From contig JAVBPG010000057.1 in the NCBI GenBank assembly GCA_031549685.1, forward strand, positions 1 through 40,284: 40,284 nucleotides of DNA, read 5' to 3'. The position numbers and the translations under genes were made by a program. This stretch comes from JAITMY01 sp031549685 (lineage in GTDB: Bacteria; Bacteroidota; Bacteroidia; Bacteroidales; UBA932). This document shows positions 1 to 7,583 of the stretch, piece by piece (position 1 is the first letter of the stretch; each line of letters opens with the position of its first letter). Under the pieces are notes generated by a model, which was given only the letters and a program-made list of their open reading frames with translations, was not told the origin of the DNA and made no database searches.

Positions 1-76
1 ATATAGTTTACGTTGTTTTTTCCTGCTGTCTTTTCGAGGCTTTGCTCTAACTGCCGCTGGCCCCGCAAAAAACACT

Positions 77-165
77 GGTGGTGGGGTTCGGGGGCGGCCC
101 CGCCTCCCCCCACCACCTACTTCATCTGCCTGTTACCGTCATTTCGAGCAAAGCGAGAAATCTCC
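77..165. repeat. Composite repeat, copy 1: GC-rich hairpin plus GTCATTTCGA-type repeat
   Basis: A GC-rich inverted repeat (GGTGGTGGGG at 77-86 against CCCCACCACC at 108-117, GC-rich interior) is followed by a 29-base unit at 137-165 that starts CGTCATTTCGAG and ends GAAATCTCC. The 29-base unit differs by one base from 25981-26009. A reading frame crossing it encodes the string FRAKREIS, typical of spurious ORFs in Bacteroidota spacers. No gene is supported in 1-346. Confidence 0.8.
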
Positions 166-208
166 AATCCGAATAGACAACTTGAATTAGCTCTCTGCAT
201 TTCACTTT

Positions 209-238
209 TTGCAATCTAAAATCTTTTTTTTACCTTTG
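209..238 (+). promoter_or_regulatory. Promoter of rpsU (Bacteroidota TTG/TAnnTTTG type)
   Basis: TTG at 209-211 and TACCTTTG at 231-238 are separated by 19 bases, matching the -33/-7 consensus of the Bacteroidota primary sigma factor. Transcription should begin near 244-246, giving an rpsU leader of about 100 bases. The same spacing is seen at 2736-2765. Confidence 0.75.
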
Positions 239-263
239 CCGCCCACCTGTAGCGCTTTAAATT

Positions 264-273
264 TAAAGGAGGT
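264..273 (+). promoter_or_regulatory. Extended Shine-Dalgarno sequence in the rpsU leader
   Basis: TAAAGGAGGT is a ten-base perfect complement to the usual 3' end of 16S rRNA. It lies 73 bases before the rpsU ATG, and there is no ATG, GTG or TTG at normal spacing behind it. The palindrome CTTTAAATTTAAAG (255-268) overlaps its 5' part and could hide it in a small hairpin. No other start codon in this window has a comparable site. Function is inferred from work on Flavobacterium rpsU; here the displaced position is unexplained. Confidence 0.6.
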
Positions 274-346
274 ACCAATAGCACTACGCGCCACGGGTTG
301 AATTTAGGCAATAAATTTATTTTAAATATTTAATAATTAATCAGCT

Positions 347-538
347 ATGATTATCGTTCCCATTAAGGAAGGCGAGAACATTGAAAAGGCCTTGAAGAAG
401 TTCAAAAGAAAATTCGAAAAAACGGGTGTGGTTCGCGAGCTGCGCTCGCGCCAGTTTTTCGAAAAGCCCTCGGTAACCCGCCGCGACCAGATTAAGCGCG
501 CCGCCTACCGCCAAATGCTGCAGCGCACCGAGGAATAA
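347..538 (+). CDS. rpsU: Small ribosomal subunit protein bS21
   Basis: bS21, 63 residues, the normal length for the phylum. It starts MIIVPIKEGENIEKALKKFK and has the basic C-terminal half of the family. In Bacteroidota ribosomes bS21, with bS18 and bS6, forms the pocket that sequesters the anti-Shine-Dalgarno tail of 16S rRNA, so its level decides whether ribosomes can read Shine-Dalgarno sites. The ATG is preceded by an AT-rich stretch without a Shine-Dalgarno site at normal distance. The gene has its own promoter at 209-238 and is followed by xerC on the same strand, as in many relatives. The leader with its remote extended Shine-Dalgarno site suggests autoregulation (inference). Confidence 0.96.
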   Translation: MIIVPIKEGENIEKALKKFKRKFEKTGVVRELRSRQFFEKPSVTRRDQIKRAAYRQMLQRTEE

Positions 539-667
539 TTGTTATTTGGTGCGTTGCTGTACTAAGCCTGTCAAAGTATGCGGCGAGAGCCTGTAAAGCG
601 AGCCTAAAAAAGGTTAAGCTTTCATTTTTGGGGAGCAAAATTGTGGAAAAAGAGGTAACTTGCATCC

Positions 668-1540
668 ATGATTGCTCCCTTTCTCATATACCTCAAGAGC
701 GAAAAACGGTACTCCGATCACACGCTGCGCGCCTACCAAAGCGACCTGCAGCAGCTGGCCGGCTACTTGGGCGTGGCCGAGGGCGAGCTGCATAAGCTTA
801 GCTACAGGCGGCTGCGTACCTGGTTTTCCGACCTCATGGCGCGGGGCCTGAGCACCCGCTCGGTCAACCGTAAGATTTCGTCGGCCAGCGCCTACTACAG
901 CTACCTGGTGCGCGAGGGTATGCTGGAGCAAAATCCTGTTGAGAAGGTAGTAAATCCGAAGAACAGCAAGCGGTTGCCGTTTTTTTACAAGGAGGAGCAG
1001 CTGCATCGGTTGCTCGACTCCGAGCTTGCCGAAGATTACGAATCACAACGCAACCATACCATTATGGAGCTCCTTTACGGCACGGGCATGCGCCTTTCGG
1101 AGCTGGTGGGCCTGCGCATTGGCGATGTGAGCCTGAGCAGCCAAACCGTAAAGGTGCTGGGTAAGGGTAATAAGCAGCGGATTATTCCGCTTAGCCCCAC
1201 CTTGTGTAAGGAGCTGGAGGCTTACCTTGAGGTGCTGCGCCGGGAGTTTCCCTTGCAGGGCGATAGCGCGCTGTTTTGCACCGCCAAGGGAGAGCCTGTT
1301 TACGCAGGTTTGGTATACAGGCTTGTGCGCCGAAGCCTTAGCGAGCAGGGGGTGGGGGGTAAAAAAAGCCCGCACGTGCTGCGGCACTCCTTTGCCACGC
1401 ACATGCTCAACAGGGGCGCCGACCTCAACAGCATAAAAGATTTGCTGGGGCACGCCAGCCTGAGCGCAACGCAGGTGTATACGCACAACGATATTGAAAA
1501 GCTGATGAAATCGTACCACGGAGCACATCCGCACGCGTGA
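668..1540 (+). CDS. xerC: Tyrosine recombinase XerC
   Basis: Site-specific tyrosine recombinase of 290 residues, expected to resolve chromosome dimers at dif with a XerD partner. The N-terminal SAM-like core-binding domain covers about residues 1-88 and the catalytic domain about 105-285. All catalytic residues are visible: R142 in GTGMRLSELVGL, K166 in LGKGNK, H236 and R239 in HVLRHSFATH, H262 in LLGH, and the nucleophile Y271 in TQVYTH. The ATG at 668 gives the usual N-terminus; upstream TTG and GTG codons are out of frame or stopped. It lies between rpsU and hpf, the standard Bacteroidota arrangement, so it is a housekeeping Xer protein and not an integrase of a mobile element. Confidence 0.95.
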   Translation: MIAPFLIYLKSEKRYSDHTLRAYQSDLQQLAGYLGVAEGELHKLSYRRLRTWFSDLMARGLSTRSVNRKISSASAYYSYLVREGMLEQNPVEKVVNPKNSKRLPFFYKEEQLHRLLDSELAEDYESQRNHTIMELLYGTGMRLSELVGLRIGDVSLSSQTVKVLGKGNKQRIIPLSPTLCKELEAYLEVLRREFPLQGDSALFCTAKGEPVYAGLVYRLVRRSLSEQGVGGKKSPHVLRHSFATHMLNRGADLNSIKDLLGHASLSATQVYTHNDIEKLMKSYHGAHPHA

Positions 1541-1547
1541 CAATATT

Positions 1548-1600
1548 AAGGATTCAAAGATTCAAGGATTCAAGGATTCAAGGATTCAAGGATTCAAAAA
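1548..1600. repeat. Tandem repeat of the 8-mer AGGATTCA
   Basis: About six copies of an 8-base unit, one of them shortened, stand between xerC and hpf and begin eight bases after the xerC stop. There are no spacers between units, so this is not CRISPR. It is one example of the word-like repeats that fill many spacers in this window. Confidence 0.9.
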
Positions 1601-1649
1601 GATGATACATAACAGGTAAATAACTATTAACCAATAAATCTAAACAACC

Positions 1650-1949
1650 ATGAACGTAAAGATTCAATCAATCAAGTTCACCGCTGACCAAAAGCTGGTA
1701 GCGTTTATTGAGGACAAAGTGGCCAGGCTCGACAAGTTCTACGACGGCATTGTAGCTGCTGATGTGTCGCTTAGCCTCGAACATGTATCGGACGATAAGA
1801 ATAAAGTTGCAAAAATTCGCCTCGAAGTGCCCGGTAGCGATCTCTTTGCCGAGCACCAGTGCAAAAGCTTCGAGGAGGCTGTTGACCTCAACGTAGAGGT
1901 GCTCAAAAAGCAGCTCGAAAAGCACAAGGACAAGCAGCGCGGAAAGTAA
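1650..1949 (+). CDS. hpf: Ribosome hibernation-promoting factor, short HPF/YfiA type
   Basis: A 99-residue protein with the S30AE/sigma-54 modulation fold: beta-alpha-beta-beta-beta-alpha from MNVKIQSIKFTADQKL through IRLEVPGSDLFAE to the C-terminal basic helix ending KHKDKQRGK. Short HPF proteins bind the decoding centre of the 30S subunit and help 70S ribosomes pair into inactive 100S dimers in stationary phase. Family members of the long type carry an extra dimerisation domain, which is absent here. The gene follows xerC with a 109-base spacer containing the 8-mer array and ends before a strong hairpin terminator at 2035-2064. Confidence 0.93.
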   Translation: MNVKIQSIKFTADQKLVAFIEDKVARLDKFYDGIVAADVSLSLEHVSDDKNKVAKIRLEVPGSDLFAEHQCKSFEEAVDLNVEVLKKQLEKHKDKQRGK

Positions 1950-1986
1950 ACGGTTTCGGATTTCGAAGTCAGGATTACCACGTGCG

Positions 1987-2020
1987 TTGTCATGCTGAGC
2001 TTGTCGAAGCGTTGCAGCGA
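1987..2020 (+). repeat. GTCATGCTGAGCTTGTCGAAGC-type dispersed repeat, copy 1
   Basis: A 34-base unit containing TCATGCTGAGCTTG and CGAAGCG. It matches 34090-34123 at 31 of 34 positions. It lies between hpf and its terminator. Confidence 0.8.
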
Positions 2021-2034
2021 GGAATTCAAAATGA

Positions 2035-2064
2035 AAACCCGCAAGAATTTAATCTTGCGGGTTT
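2035..2064 (+). terminator. Hairpin terminator after hpf
   Basis: A perfect 12-bp stem (AAACCCGCAAGA with TCTTGCGGGTTT) and six-base loop ATTTAA, followed by a T-rich stretch. It separates the rpsU-xerC-hpf group from the next gene. Confidence 0.8.
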
Positions 2065-2082
2065 AATTTGTTGTTAATAAAG

Positions 2083-2583
2083 ATGTTGAGAAAGCTCCTT
2101 TTTGTTGCGCTATCTACGCTGGCTTCGTTAATGCTGCATGCCGAAGAGCACAACCATGCCAGGAATGAAATAGGTTTAAGCGGCGGCACCATTTACGATT
2201 TCGACCACAGCCGGTGGGGTGGAGGTGTGCACCTGCACTACTTTCGCCGCCTGGGCGAGCACAGCCGCTGGTCGCTTGGCGCTGGCGTGGAGCAGGTGTG
2301 GGACGATGGCCGCCACTTTACGCTTGCCCTGGGTACAAAGTTCGAGATGCTTGAAAAGCTGGAGTTTGGCCTAATGCCCGGCCTGACCTTTTTTAGCCAC
2401 GACGATGTGCACGACGACCATGAGCATGGTGCTGATGCGCAATTTTCGCTGCATCTGGAGCTGGTGTACGATATGCTTCACTGGAAATACTTTCATGCCG
2501 GCCCGGCGGTGGACTACTCGTGGGTTCCCTTGGGCGGCGACGCCCACATTATGCTGGGGGTGCATGCGGCGGTGTGCTTTTGA
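2083..2583 (+). CDS. Small exported protein, probably outer-membrane beta-barrel-like
   Basis: Function not recognised. The protein has 166 residues when started at the ATG at 2083, which begins a clear signal peptide (MLRKLLFVALSTLASLMLHA, cleavage near residue 20). An upstream TTG at 2068 would add five residues and is less likely. The mature part has alternating hydrophobic and polar residues with many aromatic and glycine positions (IGLSGGTIYDF, GGGVHLHYFRRL, SLGAGVEQVW), the look of antiparallel strands of a small outer-membrane barrel. It is rich in histidine, with a cluster near residues 104-118 (HDDVHDDHEHG) that could bind divalent metal (inference). It lies alone between the hpf terminator and the tRNA promoter. 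Confidence 0.6.
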   Translation: MLRKLLFVALSTLASLMLHAEEHNHARNEIGLSGGTIYDFDHSRWGGGVHLHYFRRLGEHSRWSLGAGVEQVWDDGRHFTLALGTKFEMLEKLEFGLMPGLTFFSHDDVHDDHEHGADAQFSLHLELVYDMLHWKYFHAGPAVDYSWVPLGGDAHIMLGVHAAVCF

Positions 2584-2735
2584 GTGCCGCGCTAATATGG
2601 ACGTAGGTAGCATAAGTGCTCATAAGTGTATTTTGTATTTACCTGATAAATAGGGTTCTGTGTGAAAAATGTAAGCTTTGCACAACCTTTCCATTTCAGC
2701 TCCGAATATTTTTTTAAAAAAAAGGCGTAAAAAAT

Positions 2736-2765
2736 TTGCTGATTCGATAAAAAGCACTACATTTG
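2736..2765 (+). promoter_or_regulatory. Promoter of the tRNA cluster
   Basis: TTG at 2736-2738 and TACATTTG at 2758-2765 with a 19-base spacer, the same arrangement as at rpsU. Expected start is about 2772, some 35 bases before the first tRNA. The preceding 2584-2735 contains no supported gene. Confidence 0.75.
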
Positions 2766-2805
2766 CAATCCTTTTTGGAAAATAAAACCAGCTGCGAAAA
2801 CGATT

Positions 2806-2879
2806 GCCGATGTAGCTCAGTTGGCCAGAGCAGCTGATTTGTAATCAGCTGGTCGGGGGTTCGAATCCCTCCATCGGCT
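2806..2879 (+). tRNA. tRNA-Thr (anticodon TGT)
   Basis: Complete cloverleaf. The acceptor GCCGATG pairs with CATCGGC, the anticodon stem GCTGA/TCAGC encloses loop TTTGTAA, and the T loop is TTCGAAT. CCA is not encoded. First of four tRNAs ahead of tuf. Confidence 0.97.
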
Positions 2880-3024
2880 CTTTAGATTTTTGATTTTCAA
2901 TTGATGATTTTTGAATGAGGAGGTGGGTTGAGGCGCTATCGAACATTGACGTGTTGAAACTTTTGATGAAGGTGGAAAGGTTTTAAAATCATAAACCGTC
3001 CTCATAAATCATCAAGTAAGCTTT

Positions 3025-3107
3025 GGGGGGATACCAGAGTGGCCAAATGGGACAGACTGTAAATCTGTTGTCTTACGACTTCGGAGGTTCGAATCCTCCT
3101 CCCCCCA
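3025..3107 (+). tRNA. tRNA-Tyr (anticodon GTA)
   Basis: Type II tRNA with a long variable arm. The acceptor GGGGGGA pairs with TCCCCCC, the anticodon stem ACAGA/TCTGT encloses loop CTGTAAA, and the T arm is GGAGG-TTCGAAT-CCTCC. Confidence 0.96.
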
Positions 3108-3120
3108 CAAGATGAGTTGA

Positions 3121-3200
3121 GAATGGAGAATTAAAAATGGAGAATGGGGCTACCGGTAGCGTATCGTCATTCTCAATTCTCAATTTTTAATTCTCCATTT
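3121..3200. repeat. Imperfect inverted repeat between tRNA-Tyr and tRNA-Gly
   Basis: The left arm (3121-3146) is built of the words GAATGGAGAATT and AAAAATGGAGAATG. The right arm (3168-3200) carries the complementary words CATTCTCAATTCT and TTTTTAATTCTCCATTT. Arms of this type also stand at 36482-36520 between prfC and the MFS gene. Confidence 0.8.
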
Positions 3201-3205
3201 AATAC

Positions 3206-3278
3206 GCGGAAGTAGCTCAGTTGGTAGAGCATCAGCCTTCCAAGCTGAGGGTCGCGAGTTCGAGCCTCGTCTTCCGCT
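3206..3278 (+). tRNA. tRNA-Gly (anticodon TCC)
   Basis: The acceptor GCGGAAG pairs with CTTCCGC, the anticodon stem TCAGC/GCTGA encloses loop CTTCCAA, and the T arm is GCGAG-TTCGAGC-CTCGT. Confidence 0.97.
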
Positions 3279-3291
3279 CTATACAAAAAAT

Positions 3292-3363
<72 letters not shown>

Positions 3364-3373
3364 CCACTTTATA

Positions 3374-3402
3374 CGTTACAACATTATGCTAATGTTGTAA
3401 CG
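3374..3402 (+). terminator. Hairpin between tRNA-Thr and tuf
   Basis: A perfect 13-bp stem (CGTTACAACATTA with TAATGTTGTAACG) and three-base loop TGC, followed by ATTTT. It resembles a factor-independent terminator of moderate strength. No separate tuf promoter with a clear -7 box is visible downstream, so it may instead be a partial terminator or an RNA-processing site between tRNA and mRNA. Confidence 0.65.
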
Positions 3403-3460
3403 ATTTTGACGTAAATTTCAAGCACAAAAATAAATTAATAATTAAAAAAATTCTTACGCC

Positions 3461-4648
3461 ATGGCAAAAGAAAAATTTGTAAAAGACAAGCCGCACGTGA
3501 ACATCGGTACGATCGGTCACGTTGACCACGGTAAAACTACCTTGACTGCCGCCATCACCACCGTGCTGGCTAAGAAGGGTCTTTCTGAGCTGCGCTCGTT
3601 CGATTCTATCGACAACGCACCCGAGGAAAAAGAGCGTGGTATTACCATTAACACCTCGCACGTAGAGTACCAAACAGCCAGTCGCCACTACGCGCACGTT
3701 GACTGCCCCGGCCACGCCGACTACGTGAAGAACATGGTTACCGGTGCTGCCCAAATGGACGGCGCTATCCTTGTTTGCGCCGCTACCGACGGTCCTATGC
3801 CCCAAACCCGTGAGCACATTCTTTTGGCTCGCCAGGTAAACGTGCCGAAGATCGTTGTGTTTATGAATAAGGTTGACCTGGTTGACGATGCCGAAATGCT
3901 CGACCTCGTTGAAATGGAATTGCGTGAGCTGCTTTCGTTCTACAAGTACGAAGGCGATATTGCTCCCGTTATCCGCGGTTCGGCCCTTGGTGCGCTTAAC
4001 GGCGACGCTAAGTGGGAAGAAAAGGTAATGGAGCTGATGGATGCTGTTGACACCTTTATCCCCATTCCTCCCCGCGAAATTGACAAGCCTTTCTTGATGC
4101 CCGTTGAGGACGTGTTCTCAATCACCGGCCGTGGTACTGTTGTTACCGGCCGTATCGAAACCGGTATTATTGAGGTGAACAACGAGGTTGAAATCGTTGG
4201 CCTTGGCGAGAAGCCCCAAAAGAGCGTATGTACAGGCGTTGAAATGTTCCGCAAGCTCCTCGATAAGGGTGAGGCCGGTGAGAACGTAGGTCTGCTGCTC
4301 CGTGGTATTGACAAGAAGGATGTTCGCCGTGGTATGGTTGTTGCTAAGCCTAACTCAGTAACTCCTCACACCAAGTTCTTGGCCGAAATCTACGTGTTGA
4401 AGAAGGAAGAAGGCGGTCGTCACACTCCTTTCCACAACAAGTACCGTCCGCAATTCTACCTCCGTACGCTCGACGTAACCGGCGAAGTAGAGCTACCGGC
4501 AGGTGTAGAAATGGTAATGCCCGGCGACAACGTTACGATCAACGTAACCTTGATTACTCCGGTTGCCATGCACGAAGGTCTCCGCTTTGCTATCCGCGAA
4601 GGTGGTCGTACCGTAGGTGCAGGCCAAATTACCAAGGTTATTGAGTAA
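3461..4648 (+). CDS. tuf: Elongation factor Tu
   Basis: EF-Tu, 395 residues, full length. It delivers aminoacyl-tRNA to the ribosome as the GTP form. G1 is GHVDHGKT (19-26), switch I includes ERGITI (58-63), G3 is DCPGH (81-85) and G4 is NKVD (136-139). Domains 2 and 3 follow from about residue 205, with EDVFSITGRGTVVTGRIE and a C-terminus ending GAGQITKVIE. The ATG at 3461 gives the canonical start MAKEKF. Upstream bases are A-rich without a Shine-Dalgarno site. The position between the tRNA cluster and tRNA-Trp is standard for Bacteroidota. Confidence 0.98.
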   Translation: MAKEKFVKDKPHVNIGTIGHVDHGKTTLTAAITTVLAKKGLSELRSFDSIDNAPEEKERGITINTSHVEYQTASRHYAHVDCPGHADYVKNMVTGAAQMDGAILVCAATDGPMPQTREHILLARQVNVPKIVVFMNKVDLVDDAEMLDLVEMELRELLSFYKYEGDIAPVIRGSALGALNGDAKWEEKVMELMDAVDTFIPIPPREIDKPFLMPVEDVFSITGRGTVVTGRIETGIIEVNNEVEIVGLGEKPQKSVCTGVEMFRKLLDKGEAGENVGLLLRGIDKKDVRRGMVVAKPNSVTPHTKFLAEIYVLKKEEGGRHTPFHNKYRPQFYLRTLDVTGEVELPAGVEMVMPGDNVTINVTLITPVAMHEGLRFAIREGGRTVGAGQITKVIE

Positions 4649-4680
4649 TTTCGGTTTGACCGAAGATAGGTTCTAAAATC

Positions 4681-4714
4681 AAATAGTTAGCTCCTAAAAA
4701 GGGGCTAACTATTT
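4681..4714 (+). terminator. Hairpin after tuf
   Basis: A 14-bp stem with one G-T pair (AAATAGTTAGCTCC against GGGGCTAACTATTT), loop TAAAAA. No T-run follows, so it may stabilise the tuf 3' end or guide cleavage before tRNA-Trp rather than terminate. Confidence 0.6.
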
Positions 4715-4724
4715 GTGGCAAAAT

Positions 4725-4795
4725 AGGGGCATAGTTTAATGGTAGAACGAAGGTCTCCAAAACCTTTGGTGGGAGTTCGATTCTCTCTGCCCCTG
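4725..4795 (+). tRNA. tRNA-Trp (anticodon CCA)
   Basis: The acceptor AGGGGCA pairs with TGCCCCT, the anticodon stem AAGGT/ACCTT encloses loop CTCCAAA, and the T arm is GGGAG-TTCGATT-CTCTC. It stands between tuf and secE, a long-conserved arrangement. Confidence 0.97.
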
Positions 4796-4817
4796 CAAAT
4801 GTAAAAAACGTACCGCT

Positions 4818-5003
4818 ATGATGAATTATATAAAAGAGTCGTACAATGAGTTGGTGCACAAGGTGGCTTGGCCTAACTGGGCAAGCCTGCAATCGAGCGC
4901 CACAGTAGTAATGATTGCCTCGCTCATTTTTGCGCTCGTTATTTTCGGCATGGACGCTGTGTTTCAGCGGTTCATGGAGGCTATATACAAAATGCTGTAC
5001 TAA
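4818..5003 (+). CDS. secE: Preprotein translocase subunit SecE
   Basis: SecE, 61 residues, the short single-span form. An amphipathic N-terminal helix (YIKESYNELVHKVAWPNW) carries the family signature of a helix ending in WPxW/N, followed by one membrane segment at about residues 27-48 (TVVMIASLIFALVIFGMDAV). SecE clamps SecY in the inner-membrane SecYEG channel. Two ATG codons stand in tandem and either could start. It ends 19 bases before nusG and is clearly cotranscribed with it. Confidence 0.93.
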   Translation: MMNYIKESYNELVHKVAWPNWASLQSSATVVMIASLIFALVIFGMDAVFQRFMEAIYKMLY

Positions 5004-5022
5004 CTTATAAACGCAGGTAGCC

Positions 5023-5604
5023 ATGACGACCGAGGCCGAAAACAGTAAGGAGCCCGTAAAGCCGGTAAAGCAGTGGTACGTGCTGCGCGCCATTGGCGGA
5101 AAGGAAAAAAAGGCAAAGGAGTACATCGATAAGGAGGTTGCGCGCCTGAAGCTGGAGGGTTCCATCTCGCAGGTGCTCATTCCTACCGAAAAAATGTACC
5201 AGATACGTAACGGAAAAAAGTTGAGCAAAGACCGCATCCTTTTTCCCGGCTACATCTTTGTAGAGGCCCTTCTTACCCCCGAAATACAGCATGTTTTAGT
5301 AGATATCCCCAACGTGATAGGATTTTTGGGCGACGGCACCAAGAAAAACGTGGTGCTGCCCCTGCGCCCCAGCGAGGTTAACCGCATGCTGGGCAGCGTG
5401 GACGAAATTCAGGACAAGGAGGAGCAAATTATTACCCCGTTCTTCGTGGGCGAGGCTGTAAAGGTGATCGACGGCCCGTTCAACAGCTTCTCGGGTACCA
5501 TTGAGGAGGTTAACGACGAGAAGAAGAAGCTCAAGGTAATGGTGAAGATTTTCGGAAGAAAAACACCATTGGAGTTGAGCTTCATGCAGGTAGAGAAAGA
5601 GTAA
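5023..5604 (+). CDS. nusG: Transcription termination/antitermination factor NusG
   Basis: NusG, 193 residues. The NGN domain (about 17-125) starts with KQWYVLRAIGGKEKKAKEYI and contains FPGYIFVE. The C-terminal KOW domain (about 140-190) has the GEAVKVIDGPFNSFSGTIEEVN signature split by the KK-rich loop. NusG binds RNA polymerase, whose beta and beta' genes follow downstream, and links it to ribosomes or Rho. The N-terminal 15 residues (TEAENSKEPVKPVK) are a polar extension. Standard position between secE and rplK. Confidence 0.96.
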   Translation: MTTEAENSKEPVKPVKQWYVLRAIGGKEKKAKEYIDKEVARLKLEGSISQVLIPTEKMYQIRNGKKLSKDRILFPGYIFVEALLTPEIQHVLVDIPNVIGFLGDGTKKNVVLPLRPSEVNRMLGSVDEIQDKEEQIITPFFVGEAVKVIDGPFNSFSGTIEEVNDEKKKLKVMVKIFGRKTPLELSFMQVEKE

Positions 5605-5680
5605 GTACAAAGTACTATTTACAAAGTACAAATTTTTGCTTGGCGATGATTTGTACTTCGTAGTTTGTAATTAGTACTTC
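5605..5680. repeat. Inverted word repeat GTACAAAGTAC between nusG and rplK
   Basis: GTACAAAGTAC and ACAAAGTACAAAT on the left (5605-5632) face TTTGTACTTCG, GTTTGTAATTAG and GTACTTC on the right (5650-5680). The arms could form an imperfect hairpin in the nusG-rplK transcript. Confidence 0.7.
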
Positions 5681-5712
5681 AAAAAAAAGAATGTTACGCA
5701 CATTTGAAATAG

Positions 5713-5745
5713 CCCGCCGGCTCAGCTTCCAATTGAGCGGGTGGG
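5713..5745 (+). promoter_or_regulatory. Leader hairpin before rplK, candidate L1 autoregulatory site
   Basis: CCCGCCGGCTCA (5713-5724) pairs with TGAGCGGGTGGG (5734-5745) over 12 positions with one G-G mismatch and one G-T pair, loop of nine bases. The G-rich strand GGTGGGA resembles the GGTGGGAG strand of 23S rRNA helix 76 where L1 binds. In E. coli, L1 represses the rplK-rplA message by binding a leader mimic of this helix. That this hairpin does the same is an inference. Confidence 0.45.
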
Positions 5746-5779
5746 ACACCAGAAAACAAAACTTTAAAACGGATTCAAA

Positions 5780-6223
5780 ATGGCAAAAGAAGTAGCGGGT
5801 TTTATTAAGCTACAGATTAAGGGTGGGGCAGCCAACCCTTCGCCTCCCGTAGGCCCCGCGCTGGGTTCTAAGGGCGTGAACATCATGGAGTTTTGTAAGC
5901 AGTTTAATGCACGTACGCAGGACAAGGCCGGTAAGGTGTTGCCCGTAATCATTACTGTTTACAAGGACAAGTCGTTTGACTTCATCGTTAAGCAACCTCC
6001 CATTGCTGTTCAGCTCAAGGAAGCCGCAAAGGTGCAATCGGGCTCTGCCGAACCCAACCGTAAGAAAGTAGCCAGCGTTACCTGGGATCAAGTTAAGGCC
6101 ATTGCCGAAAACAAGATGCCCGACATGAACGCCTTCACTACGAAGTCGGCTATGACGATGGTTGCCGGTACGGCTCGGAGCATGGGTATTGAGGTGAAAG
6201 GCGAATTCCCGGCCAATGTGTAA
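5780..6223 (+). CDS. rplK: Large ribosomal subunit protein uL11
   Basis: uL11, 147 residues, full length. The N-terminal domain has GFIKLQIKGGAANPSPPVGP with the conserved proline-rich segment; the C-terminal domain, which binds the 23S GTPase-associated centre, runs from about residue 72 to the end. With L10 and L7/L12 it forms the stalk base that recruits elongation factors. It is first in rplKAJL, 24 bases before rplA, preceded by a candidate regulatory hairpin. Confidence 0.97.
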   Translation: MAKEVAGFIKLQIKGGAANPSPPVGPALGSKGVNIMEFCKQFNARTQDKAGKVLPVIITVYKDKSFDFIVKQPPIAVQLKEAAKVQSGSAEPNRKKVASVTWDQVKAIAENKMPDMNAFTTKSAMTMVAGTARSMGIEVKGEFPANV

Positions 6224-6247
6224 ATTAAAAAAATCTTAGTTTAAGAA

Positions 6248-6946
<699 letters not shown>

Positions 6947-6963
6947 TAACAAGTATTGAAACC

Positions 6964-7488
6964 ATGAAGAAGGAAGAAAAAAACGTTATTATCGATAAGC
7001 TGGCCGAGCAGCTCAAGGAAAATACCAACTTTTACCTCGCAGACATTTCGGAGCTCAACGCCGAGAAAACTACTGCTTTGAGGAGAAAGTGCTTTGAGAA
7101 GGAGGTGAAGTTGACGGTGGTGAAAAATACCTTGCTCCAGAAGGCGCTTGAGAAGAACGGTTTCGCTGAAACCGCCATCTTCGAGGTGCTCAAGGGCTCC
7201 ACGGCGATTATGTTTGCTGCCGGTGCGGCAAACGTTCCCGCCAAGGTTATCAAGGAATTTCGCGCCAAAAACGACAAGCCCATTCTTAAGGCTGCTTACG
7301 TGCAGGAGTCGCTCTACATTGGCGACAACATGCTCGAGGAGCTGGTAAGCATCAAGAGCCGCGAGGAGCTTATCGGCGATGTTATTACGCTGCTGCAATC
7401 GCCCGCTAAGAATGTTATTTCCGCCCTGCAATCGGCAGGCGGCAAGCTGGCCGGCATTGCTAAGGCGCTCGAAGAGCGCGCTGCGTAG
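6964..7488 (+). CDS. rplJ: Large ribosomal subunit protein uL10
   Basis: uL10, 174 residues. The N-terminal 23S-binding domain includes NFYLADISELNAEKTTALRR and VKNTLLQKAL. The C-terminal long helix from about residue 130 carries the binding sites for L7/L12 dimers. It starts 17 bases after rplA, so there is no room for the L10 leader structure found in other phyla; regulation must act through the rplK leader or elsewhere. A 95-base A-rich spacer follows before rplL. Confidence 0.96.
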   Translation: MKKEEKNVIIDKLAEQLKENTNFYLADISELNAEKTTALRRKCFEKEVKLTVVKNTLLQKALEKNGFAETAIFEVLKGSTAIMFAAGAANVPAKVIKEFRAKNDKPILKAAYVQESLYIGDNMLEELVSIKSREELIGDVITLLQSPAKNVISALQSAGGKLAGIAKALEERAA

Positions 7489-7583
7489 TATCGCTTCGCA
7501 ATACGCCTTGCCGCCCGGCGAGCTAAGTAGGGTGGCGTAAAGCTTCAAAAAAACAAAAAAAACTTTTTAAATTAAAAAATAAA

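Noticed and set aside
13..219. Short open frame at the window start
   Set aside because: It crosses the GC hairpin and dispersed repeat; the peptide contains the repeat string FRAKREIS.
668..1540. Integrase of a mobile element
   Set aside because: Position between rpsU and hpf and full match to the Xer family indicate the housekeeping recombinase.
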